Shown: positions 23,010-31,170 of the stretch, one piece after another | Layout of the letters: each line of letters starts with the position of its first letter | Numbering within the stretch: position 1 is the stretch's first letter | From: Bacteroidales bacterium M7 | Lineage (GTDB): Bacteria > Bacteroidota > Bacteroidia > Bacteroidales > Muribaculaceae | Length of the DNA stretch: 31,170 nt | Reading direction: 5' to 3' | Assembly (NCBI GenBank): GCA_001689515.1 | Contig: LUJR01000015.1 | Location: 1 to 31,170, forward strand | Notes under the pieces: generated by a model | What the model was told of the DNA's origin: nothing | Databases searched by the model: none | Seen by the model: the letters and a program-made list of their open reading frames with translations, nothing else | Position numbers and translations under genes: made by a program

Positions 23010-24262
23010 AAATGAACATACGACACATCATACCAGCCCTGCTCGCCGCAGCCGTGGCGACACTGACAGCCCGTGCGCAGTCAGACACCGCGCCCCATGT
23101 GCTGACGCTGGAGCAGTGCATCGGCATAGCCATCGCCGACAATCCAGGGCTGAGGGCAGCCAAACTTTCAGTAGAAAAAGCCCATGACATGCAGGGAGCG
23201 TCACTTGACCTGCCTCCCACCGCCATCACCCTGAGCCAGGACGCCACAGGGGGCGGAGGGCCAGAAAACGGCATAAACTTCAGCCAGGATTTCGAATTTC
23301 CGACTGTCTACGTGGCGAAGAACAAAGCACTTAAAGCCGAGACCGAACTGGAGCGCATAAAATCCCAAGCCGCCTCCAACGACCTCGTGCGCGATGTCAC
23401 AAGCACGTACCACTCCATGCTCTATACCCGCCAGATCGTTAAAATAAGGGAGATGCAAGACAGCGTCTACTCCGCATTTCTCAGCTACGCAGCTGCCCGC
23501 TATGCTGCCGGAGAGACCAGCCGCTTGGAGGAGATCAACGCCAGCCAGATGCTCAGCCAGAACCGCATCGAGCTCGCCAACGCCCGTGACGAATACAAGG
23601 CGCGTCAAGCCGACATGCAGAGGCTCCTCAACACCGACAGTCCGATAGTGCCAGCCGACAGCACTCTGGCTGTCATGGATGCACCCGCTCTCGGCATAGA
23701 CTTCTCGTCGACACCTCAGGGGCTGCTTGCCGCCGGAGAGGTAGCGGTCAACCAGCGTAATCTCACAGTGGCACGCCAGGCATTTCTCCCGGGATTCACC
23801 GTCGGAGCCACTACTCAGGCGGTCATAAGCGGATTCAACCCCTACGGAGTTGACCGACAGCGGTTTGACAAGGGCAACTTCATGAGTTTCGAGGTAGGCA
23901 TCACTGTGCCGCTCTTCTTCGGAGCGCAACGCGCCAAAGCCAAAGCCGCGCGGCGCGACGTAGAGATAGCCCGCGCCAACCAGCTGCAGACTCAGCTTGA
24001 CACCGACAACACCCTCAAATCGTATCTCGCCCAGCTCGCCACCGCCCGTCAGACACTTGACTACTACATCGCCGAAGGACTGCCGCAAGCCGATGAAATC
24101 TCACGTCTGTCATCTGCTTCCTACCGCCTCGGTGAAATCGGATATGCCGAATATATCCAGAACATCGAGACCTCGGCACGGATACGCACCAACTATGCCG
24201 CAGCAGTCAACACCTATAACCAGACAGTAATATCAATCAATCACCTACAAGGCACACTATGA
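23006..24262 (+). CDS. TolC-family outer-membrane channel of the metal efflux system
   Basis: This protein of 418 residues has a signal peptide (MKMNIRHIIPALLAAAVATLTARA) and the long amphipathic helices of outer-membrane efflux proteins, including LTLEQCIGIAIADNPGLRAAKLSVEKA and a second repeat from about residue 210. The ATG at 23006 overlaps the pump gene stop; the upstream open frame runs over the pump gene in another frame and is not coding. It would form the exit duct of the tripartite pump with the CzcA-like and adaptor proteins. A 4-base overlap with the adaptor gene shows translational coupling. Confidence 0.9.
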   Translation: MKMNIRHIIPALLAAAVATLTARAQSDTAPHVLTLEQCIGIAIADNPGLRAAKLSVEKAHDMQGASLDLPPTAITLSQDATGGGGPENGINFSQDFEFPTVYVAKNKALKAETELERIKSQAASNDLVRDVTSTYHSMLYTRQIVKIREMQDSVYSAFLSYAAARYAAGETSRLEEINASQMLSQNRIELANARDEYKARQADMQRLLNTDSPIVPADSTLAVMDAPALGIDFSSTPQGLLAAGEVAVNQRNLTVARQAFLPGFTVGATTQAVISGFNPYGVDRQRFDKGNFMSFEVGITVPLFFGAQRAKAKAARRDVEIARANQLQTQLDTDNTLKSYLAQLATARQTLDYYIAEGLPQADEISRLSSASYRLGEIGYAEYIQNIETSARIRTNYAAAVNTYNQTVISINHLQGTL

Positions 24263-25464
24263 AAAAGACCGCATACTTCACCCTGCTGGCAGCCATGGTT
24301 ACGCTTGCCACCGCATGCTCCACTACTGGCAGCACACACCCCGACACTGACGATCACACTACCACTGACACCGACCAGACCCACGACGACATAGAACTGA
24401 CCTCCACACAGCTCAATACCGTAGGCATCACGCTCGGTTCCGTAGAGCAGCGGCAGATGAGCAGCGTCATACGTGCTAACGGTACGCTCGCCGTGGATCC
24501 CAAGGACGCAGCCGAGGTCTCCCCACTCATCGCCGGAATCATCAAGCAGATCAGCGTAATCGAAGGGCAGGCAGTCAAAGCCGGGCAGACCGTGGCATAC
24601 CTTGAGAACACCGACATCGTGTCCATGCAGCAGTCATACCTGACCGCCGTAGAGGAGGCTGCCCTCGCTTCCACCGAGCTAAAGCGGCAGCAGGCACTCA
24701 ATGCCCAGGGAGCCGGAGTGCTCAAAAATCTCCAGCAGGCAGAAGCATCGTCACAGATGGCTGAAACCAAAAAGAGCGCCCTGCGCCAGCAGCTGGCGCA
24801 GATAGGCATAGACCCCTCACGCGTATCTGACAGCAACATAGCCACACGCATCCCGGTCAGAGCCCCCATATCCGGCATAATCAACAAAATCAACGCCCGT
24901 ACCGGCAGCTTCGCCGACATGCAGACACCTCTGATAACTATCGCCAACAACTCCGCCCTCTATTGCAACCTCCGCATTTTCGAGCAGGATGTCAACCTCG
25001 TAAACCCCGGACAGACAGTGGACATACAGCTCACCAACCAGCCCGACATCACCCTTCATGGCAGCGTGGCAGCAGTCAACCGCAGCATGAATCCCGAAAA
25101 CAAATCAATCGACGTCAGAGTCAAGCTCACATCAGACTACCATGCCAAGGCATCACTCATACCCGGCATGGCTGTCACCGGCATGATCAGCCGCAGCAGC
25201 GACAAGACCGAAGCCCTGCCCGACGATGCCATCGTGGCTGCCGAGGGACACCACTACATATTCGTGCTTGAAAGCAAGACCCCCGGCAACGACGGCGACA
25301 CACTCTACCACTTCGCCCGTATGCAGGTAATACCCGGAGTCTCCCAGCTCGGCTACACCGGTATAACCCCCTCCGAGCCGCTTCCCGAAGGCGCAACGGT
25401 AGTCACCTCCAATGCCTTCTACATAGCATCGATGGCAGCCGACCATGGCGAACATACACATTAG
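24259..25464 (+). CDS. RND efflux periplasmic adaptor (CzcB/CusB-type lipoprotein)
   Basis: This 401-residue adaptor joins the pump to the outer-membrane channel. It has a lipoprotein signal with lipobox LATAC (Cys20), then a His/Asp/Thr-rich stretch (residues 25-50) likely to bind metal. The barrel-sandwich/lipoyl part AEVSPLIAGIIKQISVIEGQAVKAGQTVAYLEN and a helical hairpin follow, then IPVRAPISGIINKINARTG and beta-barrel domains. The C terminus is again His-rich (DHGEHTH). The pump-channel-adaptor gene order differs from the adaptor-first order of many proteobacterial czc/cus operons. Confidence 0.92.
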   Translation: MKKTAYFTLLAAMVTLATACSTTGSTHPDTDDHTTTDTDQTHDDIELTSTQLNTVGITLGSVEQRQMSSVIRANGTLAVDPKDAAEVSPLIAGIIKQISVIEGQAVKAGQTVAYLENTDIVSMQQSYLTAVEEAALASTELKRQQALNAQGAGVLKNLQQAEASSQMAETKKSALRQQLAQIGIDPSRVSDSNIATRIPVRAPISGIINKINARTGSFADMQTPLITIANNSALYCNLRIFEQDVNLVNPGQTVDIQLTNQPDITLHGSVAAVNRSMNPENKSIDVRVKLTSDYHAKASLIPGMAVTGMISRSSDKTEALPDDAIVAAEGHHYIFVLESKTPGNDGDTLYHFARMQVIPGVSQLGYTGITPSEPLPEGATVVTSNAFYIASMAADHGEHTH

Positions 25465-25482
25465 TCCACTTTTATCGCTTTT

Positions 25483-25517
25483 CTTGCTCCAATAACGCGG
25501 AAAAATATGTAAGTTTG
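25483..25517 (+). promoter_or_regulatory. candidate promoter of the rel operon
   Basis: TAAGTTTG (25510-25517) matches TAnnTTTG, with CTTG (25483-25486) 23 bases upstream. The start would be near 25524, giving a leader of only about 12 nt before the ATG at 25536. Confidence 0.5.
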
Positions 25518-25535
25518 TAGTTATTTAACATACGA

Positions 25536-27785
25536 ATGAGCATGACACCCGAAGAAGAGGATAAACTGGTACAACAGGAGTTTCAAGATTTGCTCAACGG
25601 CTATCTTTCGAGTAACCACCGCAAGAAAGTCGAGATAATAGAGCGTGCCTTCAAATTTGCCAAGGAAGCCCACAAGGGTGTCAGACGGCGCTCCGGCGAG
25701 CCTTACATCCTCCACCCCATTGCTGTCGCTAAGATTGCGAGCCAGGAGATAGGGCTTGGCTCCACGAGTATCTGCGCCGCGCTGCTACATGACGTGGTAG
25801 AGGACACCGACTATACTGTAGAGGACATCGAGCAGCATTTCGGCAAGAAGATAGCACAGATAGTCGACGGACTGACCAAAATTTCAGGCGGCAAATTCGG
25901 TGACCGCGCTTCAGTCCAAGCCGAAAATTTCCGCAAGCTACTGCTGACTATGAGCGAAGACATACGCGTCGTACTACTGAAGATGGCTGACCGCCTGCAC
26001 AACATGCGCACCCTCGGCAGCATGGCTCCCAACAAGCAGTATAAAATCGCCGGAGAGACATTATATATATATGCGCCTCTGGCTCACCGATTGGGACTGT
26101 ATGCCATCAAGACCGAACTGGAGGATCTCAGTTTCAAGTACGAACACCCTGCAGCCTACGAGCGTATCACACGCCAGATCGAAGAGTCGGAAGGTCGCCG
26201 CACAGCCGTCTATAACGATTTCTCCGCCCCCATCACCCAGAAGCTGTCAGAAATGGGCATCAAATTTGAAGCACGTGCCCGTCTCAAGAGCGTCTACTCC
26301 ATATGGCGCAAGATGGAGACAAAGCACATCCCCTTTGAGGAGGTGTACGATCTCTATGCCATGCGCATAATATACGACTGCGATGATCCCTCTATTGAGA
26401 AATCAATCTGCTGGAACATATACTCTGCGCTGACTGACCTCTATAAGATACATCCCGAACGGACACGTGACTGGATTTCCGTTCCCAAAGCCAACGGCTA
26501 CCAGGCTCTGCACGTGACGCTGATGGGGCCCGACGGCAACTGGGTGGAGGTGCAGATACGCTCACGCCGCATGGACGATATCGCCGAGAAGGGATTTGCA
26601 GCCCACTGGCGCTACAAAATCGGTGAAGGTGACGAGGAAAGCGAACTCACCGTGTGGCTCAAGACCATCAAGGATGTGCTTGACGACCCCAACCCCAACG
26701 CCCTCGATTTCCTCGACACTCTCAAGCTCAACCTCTTTGCCAACGAGATTGTGGTATTCACCCCCAAGGGCGAACTCATCACGCTGCCCACCAACTCCAC
26801 CGTGCTCGATGTCGCATACCACCTCCACTCCGAGCTTGGCAACAAATGCATCGCCGGCAAAGTCAACCACAAACTCGTCCCCCTCTCCCACCGTCTGATG
26901 AGCGGTGACCAGGTAGAAGTACTGACATCCCAGTCACAGAAACCGAGTCCTGACTGGCTTAAATTTCTCGCTACAGCGAAGGCTAAGACACGGCTTCGCA
27001 ATGCACTGCGCCGCGAACGCATGCCGGTAATAGAGCGAGGTCACAAAATCTACGACGACTACCTGACGCGCAACGGCATCACCGACAGCAACGAGGTAAC
27101 TACCAAGCTCCTGGGACATTTCCACGTACCTAACAAAGACGAACTGTTCTACAGCCTCGGAGCCGAGGAAATAGAGCTTGACGACTATATCATACGTTCA
27201 TTCAAGTCTCCGCAAGACGAGAAAAAGACCGCCGAGAAGAAAGCATTCATCGGCAGGCTGTGGCCATTTGGACGTGGCAACGCCGGGAAAGTCCCTAAGA
27301 CATCCATGACAACGGTCCCGGTCAAAATCAACCCCAAGGAGACCTACATGCTGATCGACAACGGCAGAGAGCGCAATTTCATCATATGCGACTGCTGTTC
27401 GCCCGTCCCTGGCGATGATGTAATGGGCTTCGTCAACACCGCAGACAAGGTAGAGGTACACGCCTTGGACTGTCCGAGAGCCGCCGCGCTCAAAGCCACC
27501 TACGGTCCGCGTATCATTGCCACCAAGTGGCAGGATGTAAGTGCGTCATTCCGTGCCACCATCCACATGGAGGGTATCGACCGTCGCGGCATCCTTCAGG
27601 AAATCACTGGCGTGATCTCCAAAATCGCCCATGTCGACATACGCGGACTAAGCATCGAGGCAAGCAACGAGGTGTTTACCGGCGACCTGACAGTGCTGAC
27701 CACCGACACCTCGGCAATAGAGGATATAACATCGCGTCTGCTCAAAGTCAAAGGCATAATGAGCGCAGTCAGAGTAAATTCATAA
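25536..27785 (+). CDS. rel: bifunctional (p)ppGpp synthetase/hydrolase (RelA/SpoT family)
   Basis: This 749-residue long RSH enzyme makes and degrades the alarmone (p)ppGpp. The hydrolase HD domain has the catalytic HDVVED at residues 85-90, intact. The synthetase domain is recognised by RARLKSVYSIWRKM, YQALHVTLMGPDGNWVEVQIRS and EKGFAAHWRYK. A TGS domain (about 402-465, VVFTPKGELITLPTNSTVLDVAYHLH) and a C-terminal ACT domain (about 665-745, ATIHMEGIDRRGILQEITGVISKI) follow. It is first in a run of four closely spaced genes (6-base gap to the next). Confidence 0.95.
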   Translation: MSMTPEEEDKLVQQEFQDLLNGYLSSNHRKKVEIIERAFKFAKEAHKGVRRRSGEPYILHPIAVAKIASQEIGLGSTSICAALLHDVVEDTDYTVEDIEQHFGKKIAQIVDGLTKISGGKFGDRASVQAENFRKLLLTMSEDIRVVLLKMADRLHNMRTLGSMAPNKQYKIAGETLYIYAPLAHRLGLYAIKTELEDLSFKYEHPAAYERITRQIEESEGRRTAVYNDFSAPITQKLSEMGIKFEARARLKSVYSIWRKMETKHIPFEEVYDLYAMRIIYDCDDPSIEKSICWNIYSALTDLYKIHPERTRDWISVPKANGYQALHVTLMGPDGNWVEVQIRSRRMDDIAEKGFAAHWRYKIGEGDEESELTVWLKTIKDVLDDPNPNALDFLDTLKLNLFANEIVVFTPKGELITLPTNSTVLDVAYHLHSELGNKCIAGKVNHKLVPLSHRLMSGDQVEVLTSQSQKPSPDWLKFLATAKAKTRLRNALRRERMPVIERGHKIYDDYLTRNGITDSNEVTTKLLGHFHVPNKDELFYSLGAEEIELDDYIIRSFKSPQDEKKTAEKKAFIGRLWPFGRGNAGKVPKTSMTTVPVKINPKETYMLIDNGRERNFIICDCCSPVPGDDVMGFVNTADKVEVHALDCPRAAALKATYGPRIIATKWQDVSASFRATIHMEGIDRRGILQEITGVISKIAHVDIRGLSIEASNEVFTGDLTVLTTDTSAIEDITSRLLKVKGIMSAVRVNS

Positions 27786-27791
27786 TCACAC

Positions 27792-29873
27792 ATGAAAGAT
27801 AAGAGTTTCTGGGCAAAATGCCTGCTTTTTGTCTGCTCGGTGTTTCTGATTATCTACTTCCAGCCCGAAGCTGACGAGAACCACTATGTCTATGAAGTGT
27901 CACGTCCGTGGAACTATCCGCTGCTGACTGCTCCCTACGACATCCCCATACATCTCGACTCCGTGAGCGCCCGCATGGTCAAGGACAGCATCGACCGCAC
28001 ATTTGACCCTGTGTACACACGCGACACCGGAATGGAGCTGCGCGTCGAGAACGATTATGCACGTCGTCTGAGTAACCACAGCAGCAATTCTGCCGAGCGC
28101 AAGAGCCTCAACCTGCTCATCTCACAGCTCAAAAAGCTCTACAACCAGGGTATCGTAGACCAGGCGACCTACGCAGAAATCGAAGCCGGACGCCTGCCGC
28201 GTGTGCGCTTCATCGTCAACAATTCTGCTATCTCGGCATCCACATCGGGGTATCTGTCGGTGCGTCAGGCATATGCGGCTCTTGACAGCGCCCTGCGGCA
28301 GCACAACCTGCAAGGCTCCCTCACCCCAGCCGAACTCGCCGCCGCCCTCCAGCCCAACATCACATACGACTCCATAGAAAGCCAGCGCATACTCCAACAG
28401 CTCTATCAGAAGGCGATGGCACCGATAGGCGTCATACAGCAGGGCGAACGCATCATAGACCAGGGCGACATCGTCACTCCACAGCTTGAGTCAATCCTCA
28501 ACACATTCGAGCAGCTACAGCAAGAGCGGAGCCACGCGGCTGTGACCGACCACTTCTACCCCGTGCTCGGTCAGGTACTCTATGTGGTCATACTCCTGAG
28601 CGCACTGTATGTATTTCTCGCATTTTTCCGCCCCGACTACTTCGCCAATGTCAGGATGATGACATTCCTGATGGTGACGCTGACAGCATTTGCTTTTGTC
28701 AGCTTCATCATGAACGCCACCGTGACCAGCGGACTCTACGTAATGCCCCTGACCATACTGCCCATCATGGTGCTCATATTTGCCGACTCACGCACGGCTA
28801 TGTTCATCTTCCTGATCATGGTGCTCATAGTGGCGACTGCGGCAGCTGCGCCATTGGAGTTTGTCATGGTACAGTTTGTGGCAGGCGTGGCAGCCATCAC
28901 CTCCATACGCGAGCTGTCAAAGCGAAGCCACCTCGTGCGCACCGCCGTGTTCATATTCCTTGCCTACGCCATCAGCTACGTAGCCTTCGAACTCCTGCAT
29001 CTCGGCACACTTGACAAACTCAGCACACACATGTTTGTGGCATTCGGCTTCAACGCCCTGCTCATATCATTCGCCTACTTCCTGATTTTCATATTCGAGA
29101 AAGTATTCGGCTTCACGTCACGAGTGACCCTCGTGGAACTGAGCGACATCAACAATTCCATACTCCGTGAGCTGTCAGAAGAGTGCCCAGGTACCTTCCA
29201 GCACTCCATGGCTGTCAGCAATCTCGCATCTGCAGCAGCCGTACGTATCGGAGCCAATGTACAGCTCGTCCGTGCAGGTGCCTTGTATCATGACATAGGC
29301 AAAATCAACAATCCCGCCTTCTTTACCGAAAACCAGCACGGTGTCAACCCCCACGATGTGCTTGACCCAGTGCAGAGCGCGCGCATAGTCATCAACCATG
29401 TCTCTGACGGTCTCAAGCTCGCCGACAAGCACAAACTGCCGCAGGTGATACGCGACTTCATATCCGAACACCATGGTCGAGGGCTGGCAAAATACTTCTA
29501 CACTACCTATTGCCAGTCACATCCTGACGAGGAGGTAGACCCCACGCCGTTCACCTATCCGGGTCCCAATCCACGAAGCCGCGAGACATCGCTCCTGATG
29601 ATGGCAGATGCCGTGGAAGCGGCATCACGTTCGCTCAAAGACCACTCGGCACAAGCCATATCAGACCTTGTCAACCGCATAATCGACCAGCAGATAGCCG
29701 ACGGGCTCCACAACGACTCTCCGCTGAGTTTCCGCGACATAAAGATGGTCAAAGAGATATTCACACAACGTCTGCGCACCATCTACCACTCCCGTGTGTC
29801 ATATCCCGAAGCTGTCAAGCCAAAAGACACCAATACTGACGAATCTGCAACTACACCCCCTTCCCCACAATGA
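27792..29873 (+). CDS. 7TM-HD family phosphodiesterase (PgpH-like)
   Basis: This 693-residue membrane protein has one N-terminal membrane helix (about 8-23), an extracytoplasmic 7TMR-HDED-type domain to about 255, seven membrane helices (about 260-455) and a cytoplasmic HD domain. The HD domain has FQHSMAVSNLA, the HDIG motif at H500-D501-I502-G503, and ISEHHGRG, all metal ligands in place. Members of this family (PgpH in Listeria) hydrolyse c-di-AMP. It lies 6 bases after the rel gene and overlaps the LOG gene by 4 bases (ATGA). Confidence 0.92.
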   Translation: MKDKSFWAKCLLFVCSVFLIIYFQPEADENHYVYEVSRPWNYPLLTAPYDIPIHLDSVSARMVKDSIDRTFDPVYTRDTGMELRVENDYARRLSNHSSNSAERKSLNLLISQLKKLYNQGIVDQATYAEIEAGRLPRVRFIVNNSAISASTSGYLSVRQAYAALDSALRQHNLQGSLTPAELAAALQPNITYDSIESQRILQQLYQKAMAPIGVIQQGERIIDQGDIVTPQLESILNTFEQLQQERSHAAVTDHFYPVLGQVLYVVILLSALYVFLAFFRPDYFANVRMMTFLMVTLTAFAFVSFIMNATVTSGLYVMPLTILPIMVLIFADSRTAMFIFLIMVLIVATAAAAPLEFVMVQFVAGVAAITSIRELSKRSHLVRTAVFIFLAYAISYVAFELLHLGTLDKLSTHMFVAFGFNALLISFAYFLIFIFEKVFGFTSRVTLVELSDINNSILRELSEECPGTFQHSMAVSNLASAAAVRIGANVQLVRAGALYHDIGKINNPAFFTENQHGVNPHDVLDPVQSARIVINHVSDGLKLADKHKLPQVIRDFISEHHGRGLAKYFYTTYCQSHPDEEVDPTPFTYPGPNPRSRETSLLMMADAVEAASRSLKDHSAQAISDLVNRIIDQQIADGLHNDSPLSFRDIKMVKEIFTQRLRTIYHSRVSYPEAVKPKDTNTDESATTPPSPQ

Positions 29874-30412
29874 ACATAACCGTTTACTGCTCCTCACGCA
29901 GCGGACTGCGTGAATCTTTTGACGAAAGCGCCATCAAAATAGGCAGCTGGATAGGCGAAAACCACCATACCCTCATCTACGGCGGCATAGGTATCGGCGA
30001 CATGAAACTGGTAGCCGAAAGCTGCAAAAACGCCGGCGGCAAAGTCATAGGCGTGGTGCCGTCATCGCGCCACAGCGACAAATGGGACGGCAACGAAGAA
30101 AACCTCTTTCCCGAAGACCTCAACCAGCGCAAAGACATAATGATCAACCTCGGCGAGCGGTTCATAGCCCTGCCGGGAGGTTACGGCACCCTTGACGAAA
30201 TCCTCGCCACACTTGCCATGATGTCATTTACCATCACTGATCCCGCCCGACGCATCATGATAGTCAACATCGACGGTATATACGACCATCTGATAGACCA
30301 GTTTGAAAAAATGGCAGACATCGGTCTCCTTGACCGCAAAATCCTGACACGCATAGAGATTGTCTCATCTACCGCAGAGGCTCTGGAGCATCTGCCACAA
30401 TTTTGCGAGTAA
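29870..30412 (+). CDS. LOG-family (TIGR00730) Rossmann-fold nucleoside monophosphate phosphoribohydrolase-like protein
   Basis: This 180-residue protein has the LOG signature PGGYGTLDE at residues 102-110, plus VYCSSRSGLR at the start and YGGIGIGDMKLVAESCKNAGGKVIGVVP. Family members cleave the base from nucleoside 5'-monophosphates (cytokinin-activating in plants); in bacteria the physiological substrate is often unclear. It is translationally coupled to the phosphodiesterase gene, which hints at a link to nucleotide turnover. Confidence 0.9.
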   Translation: MNITVYCSSRSGLRESFDESAIKIGSWIGENHHTLIYGGIGIGDMKLVAESCKNAGGKVIGVVPSSRHSDKWDGNEENLFPEDLNQRKDIMINLGERFIALPGGYGTLDEILATLAMMSFTITDPARRIMIVNIDGIYDHLIDQFEKMADIGLLDRKILTRIEIVSSTAEALEHLPQFCE

Positions 30413-30415
30413 GCG

Positions 30416-31081
30416 ATGGAGGTTACGATCGCCCCAGCCATAGCATCGGCTTGCCCTGATTATAAAATGCTGCTGCTGACCGCCGATGTGGTCAACGGTC
30501 CCACTCCTGAGGAACTTACCGCAGCTATCAACCGCTACGGCGAGTCAGTAATTGCGCTCTTTGAGATGCCCGACATAGCGCGACGCCCGGGCATCGCAGC
30601 CACACGCGCCATCTACAAAGCTCTTGGCAAAGAGCCAAACCGTTACCGCCCGAGCCAGGAGCAGATGATGCGCCGCTTCCTCAAGGGACAGGGGCTCTAC
30701 ACAGTAAGTGCGCTCGTCGACACAGGCAACCTGCTGTCGCTGATGTCCGGTTACTCCGTAGGGGTGTTTGACGCAGACAAGATTGTCGGAGACACACTGC
30801 GCATAGATGTAGGGCGCGCCGGGCAACCCTACGAAGGCATAGGACGCGGTCCGGTCAACATAGAGGGGCTGCCGGTAGTCTGCGATGCCGACGGGCCCAT
30901 AGGTTCTCCCACCACCGACAACGAGCGCACCAAGACATCACTCTCCACCTCGCGCATCGCCGTCACCATCCACGCCTTCGGCTCCGACATGCCCTTAGAC
31001 ACTGCCGCCGACCTCGCCAGCCACCTCTTCACCCTCTACTGCCAAGCCGCCAACATCACCCTCTCCGTCCACACCCCTTAG
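30416..31081 (+). CDS. B3/B4 domain protein (PheRS beta editing-domain homologue)
   Basis: This 221-residue protein resembles the B3/B4 tRNA-binding/editing domain of phenylalanyl-tRNA synthetase beta as a free-standing protein. Recognisable parts are YKALGKEPNRYRPSQEQMMRR, LVDTGNLLSLMSGYSVGVFDADKI and the C-terminal segment. Free-standing B3/B4 proteins are common in bacteria; some may edit mischarged tRNA, but no activity is established here. It starts 3 bases after the LOG gene stop and ends this operon. A REP-like pair follows. Confidence 0.85.
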   Translation: MEVTIAPAIASACPDYKMLLLTADVVNGPTPEELTAAINRYGESVIALFEMPDIARRPGIAATRAIYKALGKEPNRYRPSQEQMMRRFLKGQGLYTVSALVDTGNLLSLMSGYSVGVFDADKIVGDTLRIDVGRAGQPYEGIGRGPVNIEGLPVVCDADGPIGSPTTDNERTKTSLSTSRIAVTIHAFGSDMPLDTAADLASHLFTLYCQAANITLSVHTP

Positions 31082-31093
31082 ACCATTAATACC

Positions 31094-31163
31094 GTTACGC
31101 CGCGTCCAAAAGCTGTCACTTAGCACAGATATCACATGTACGTAGGGACGCGGCGTGCCGCAC
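31094..31163. repeat. degenerate REP-like pair at window end, GACGCGGC stem type
   Basis: GTAGGGACGCGGCGTGCCGC begins at 31142 and is a near-complete unit (the last two stem bases have changed). An inverted remnant ACGCCGCGTCC lies at 31097-31107. The 7-base sequence AGCTGTC occurs at 31111-31117 and again at 31164-31170. The element may extend past the window. Confidence 0.6.
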
Positions 31164-31170
31164 AGCTGTC

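Noticed and set aside
1..31170. tRNA, rRNA, insertion sequence or prophage genes
   Set aside because: None was recognised by eye on either strand. The only mobile-type signals are the REP-like elements and the DUF4417 cassette.

Overview
The window looks like a chromosomal segment of a gut Bacteroidales bacterium, most likely of the Muribaculaceae type. The evidence is gene content (pheA / aminotransferase / DAHP synthase-chorismate mutase / tyrA cluster, 188-residue AhpC beside AhpF, 7TM-HD phosphodiesterase beside a bifunctional Rel, DUF3332 lipoprotein), Bacteroidetes-type -7 boxes (TAnnTTTG) in front of several genes, few Shine-Dalgarno sequences, and a GC-rich coding background broken by AT-rich leaders. 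The assignment is inference; no 16S gene is present.

Layout. 1-348 is a leader and 349-4387 the four-gene Phe/Tyr operon, ended by a strong terminator at 4577-4617. 4632-8619 (minus) holds an outer-membrane barrel-like protein, a DUF3332 lipoprotein and ahpCF. 8749-10288 (minus) is a low-GC three-gene cassette headed by a DUF4417 gene. 10634-13114 (plus) is a ybaK-like deacylase, chorismate synthase and a YhcC-type radical SAM protein. 13388-17686 carries gyrB and RNase R. 17754-19241 (minus) is a low-GC GT-C-like membrane protein. 19397-25464 (plus) is a heavy-metal RND efflux locus (small His-rich protein, CzcA-like pump, TolC-like channel, adaptor lipoprotein). 25536-31081 (plus) is a tightly packed set: Rel (p)ppGpp enzyme, 7TM-HD phosphodiesterase, LOG-family protein and a B3/B4-domain protein.

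Main discovery. The leader of the Phe/Tyr operon carries what reads as a complete ribosome-mediated transcription attenuator. A promoter-like site (96-127) precedes an 18-codon ORF at 165-221 encoding MKRFSTYYFYSYFYFGKR, in which 4 Phe and 5 Tyr make up half of the residues. Five bases after its stop codon begins a 12-nt segment (226-237) that is a perfect complement of 290-301, the 5' arm of an intrinsic terminator (294-329) that ends only 19 nt before the pheA start codon. A ribosome stalled on Phe/Tyr codons would leave 226-237 free to form the antiterminator; a ribosome reaching the stop codon would cover it and let the terminator form. The operon behind it makes Phe and Tyr, so leader and structural genes fit.

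A second theme is a family of REP/BIME-like elements: GTAG followed by a perfect 8-bp hairpin, usually in inverted pairs, in intergenic gaps at 3507-3587, 4448-4534, 13111-13197, 13239-13256 and 31094-31163. The stem sequence differs between copies while pairing is kept, and one copy supplies the stop codon of the upstream gene.
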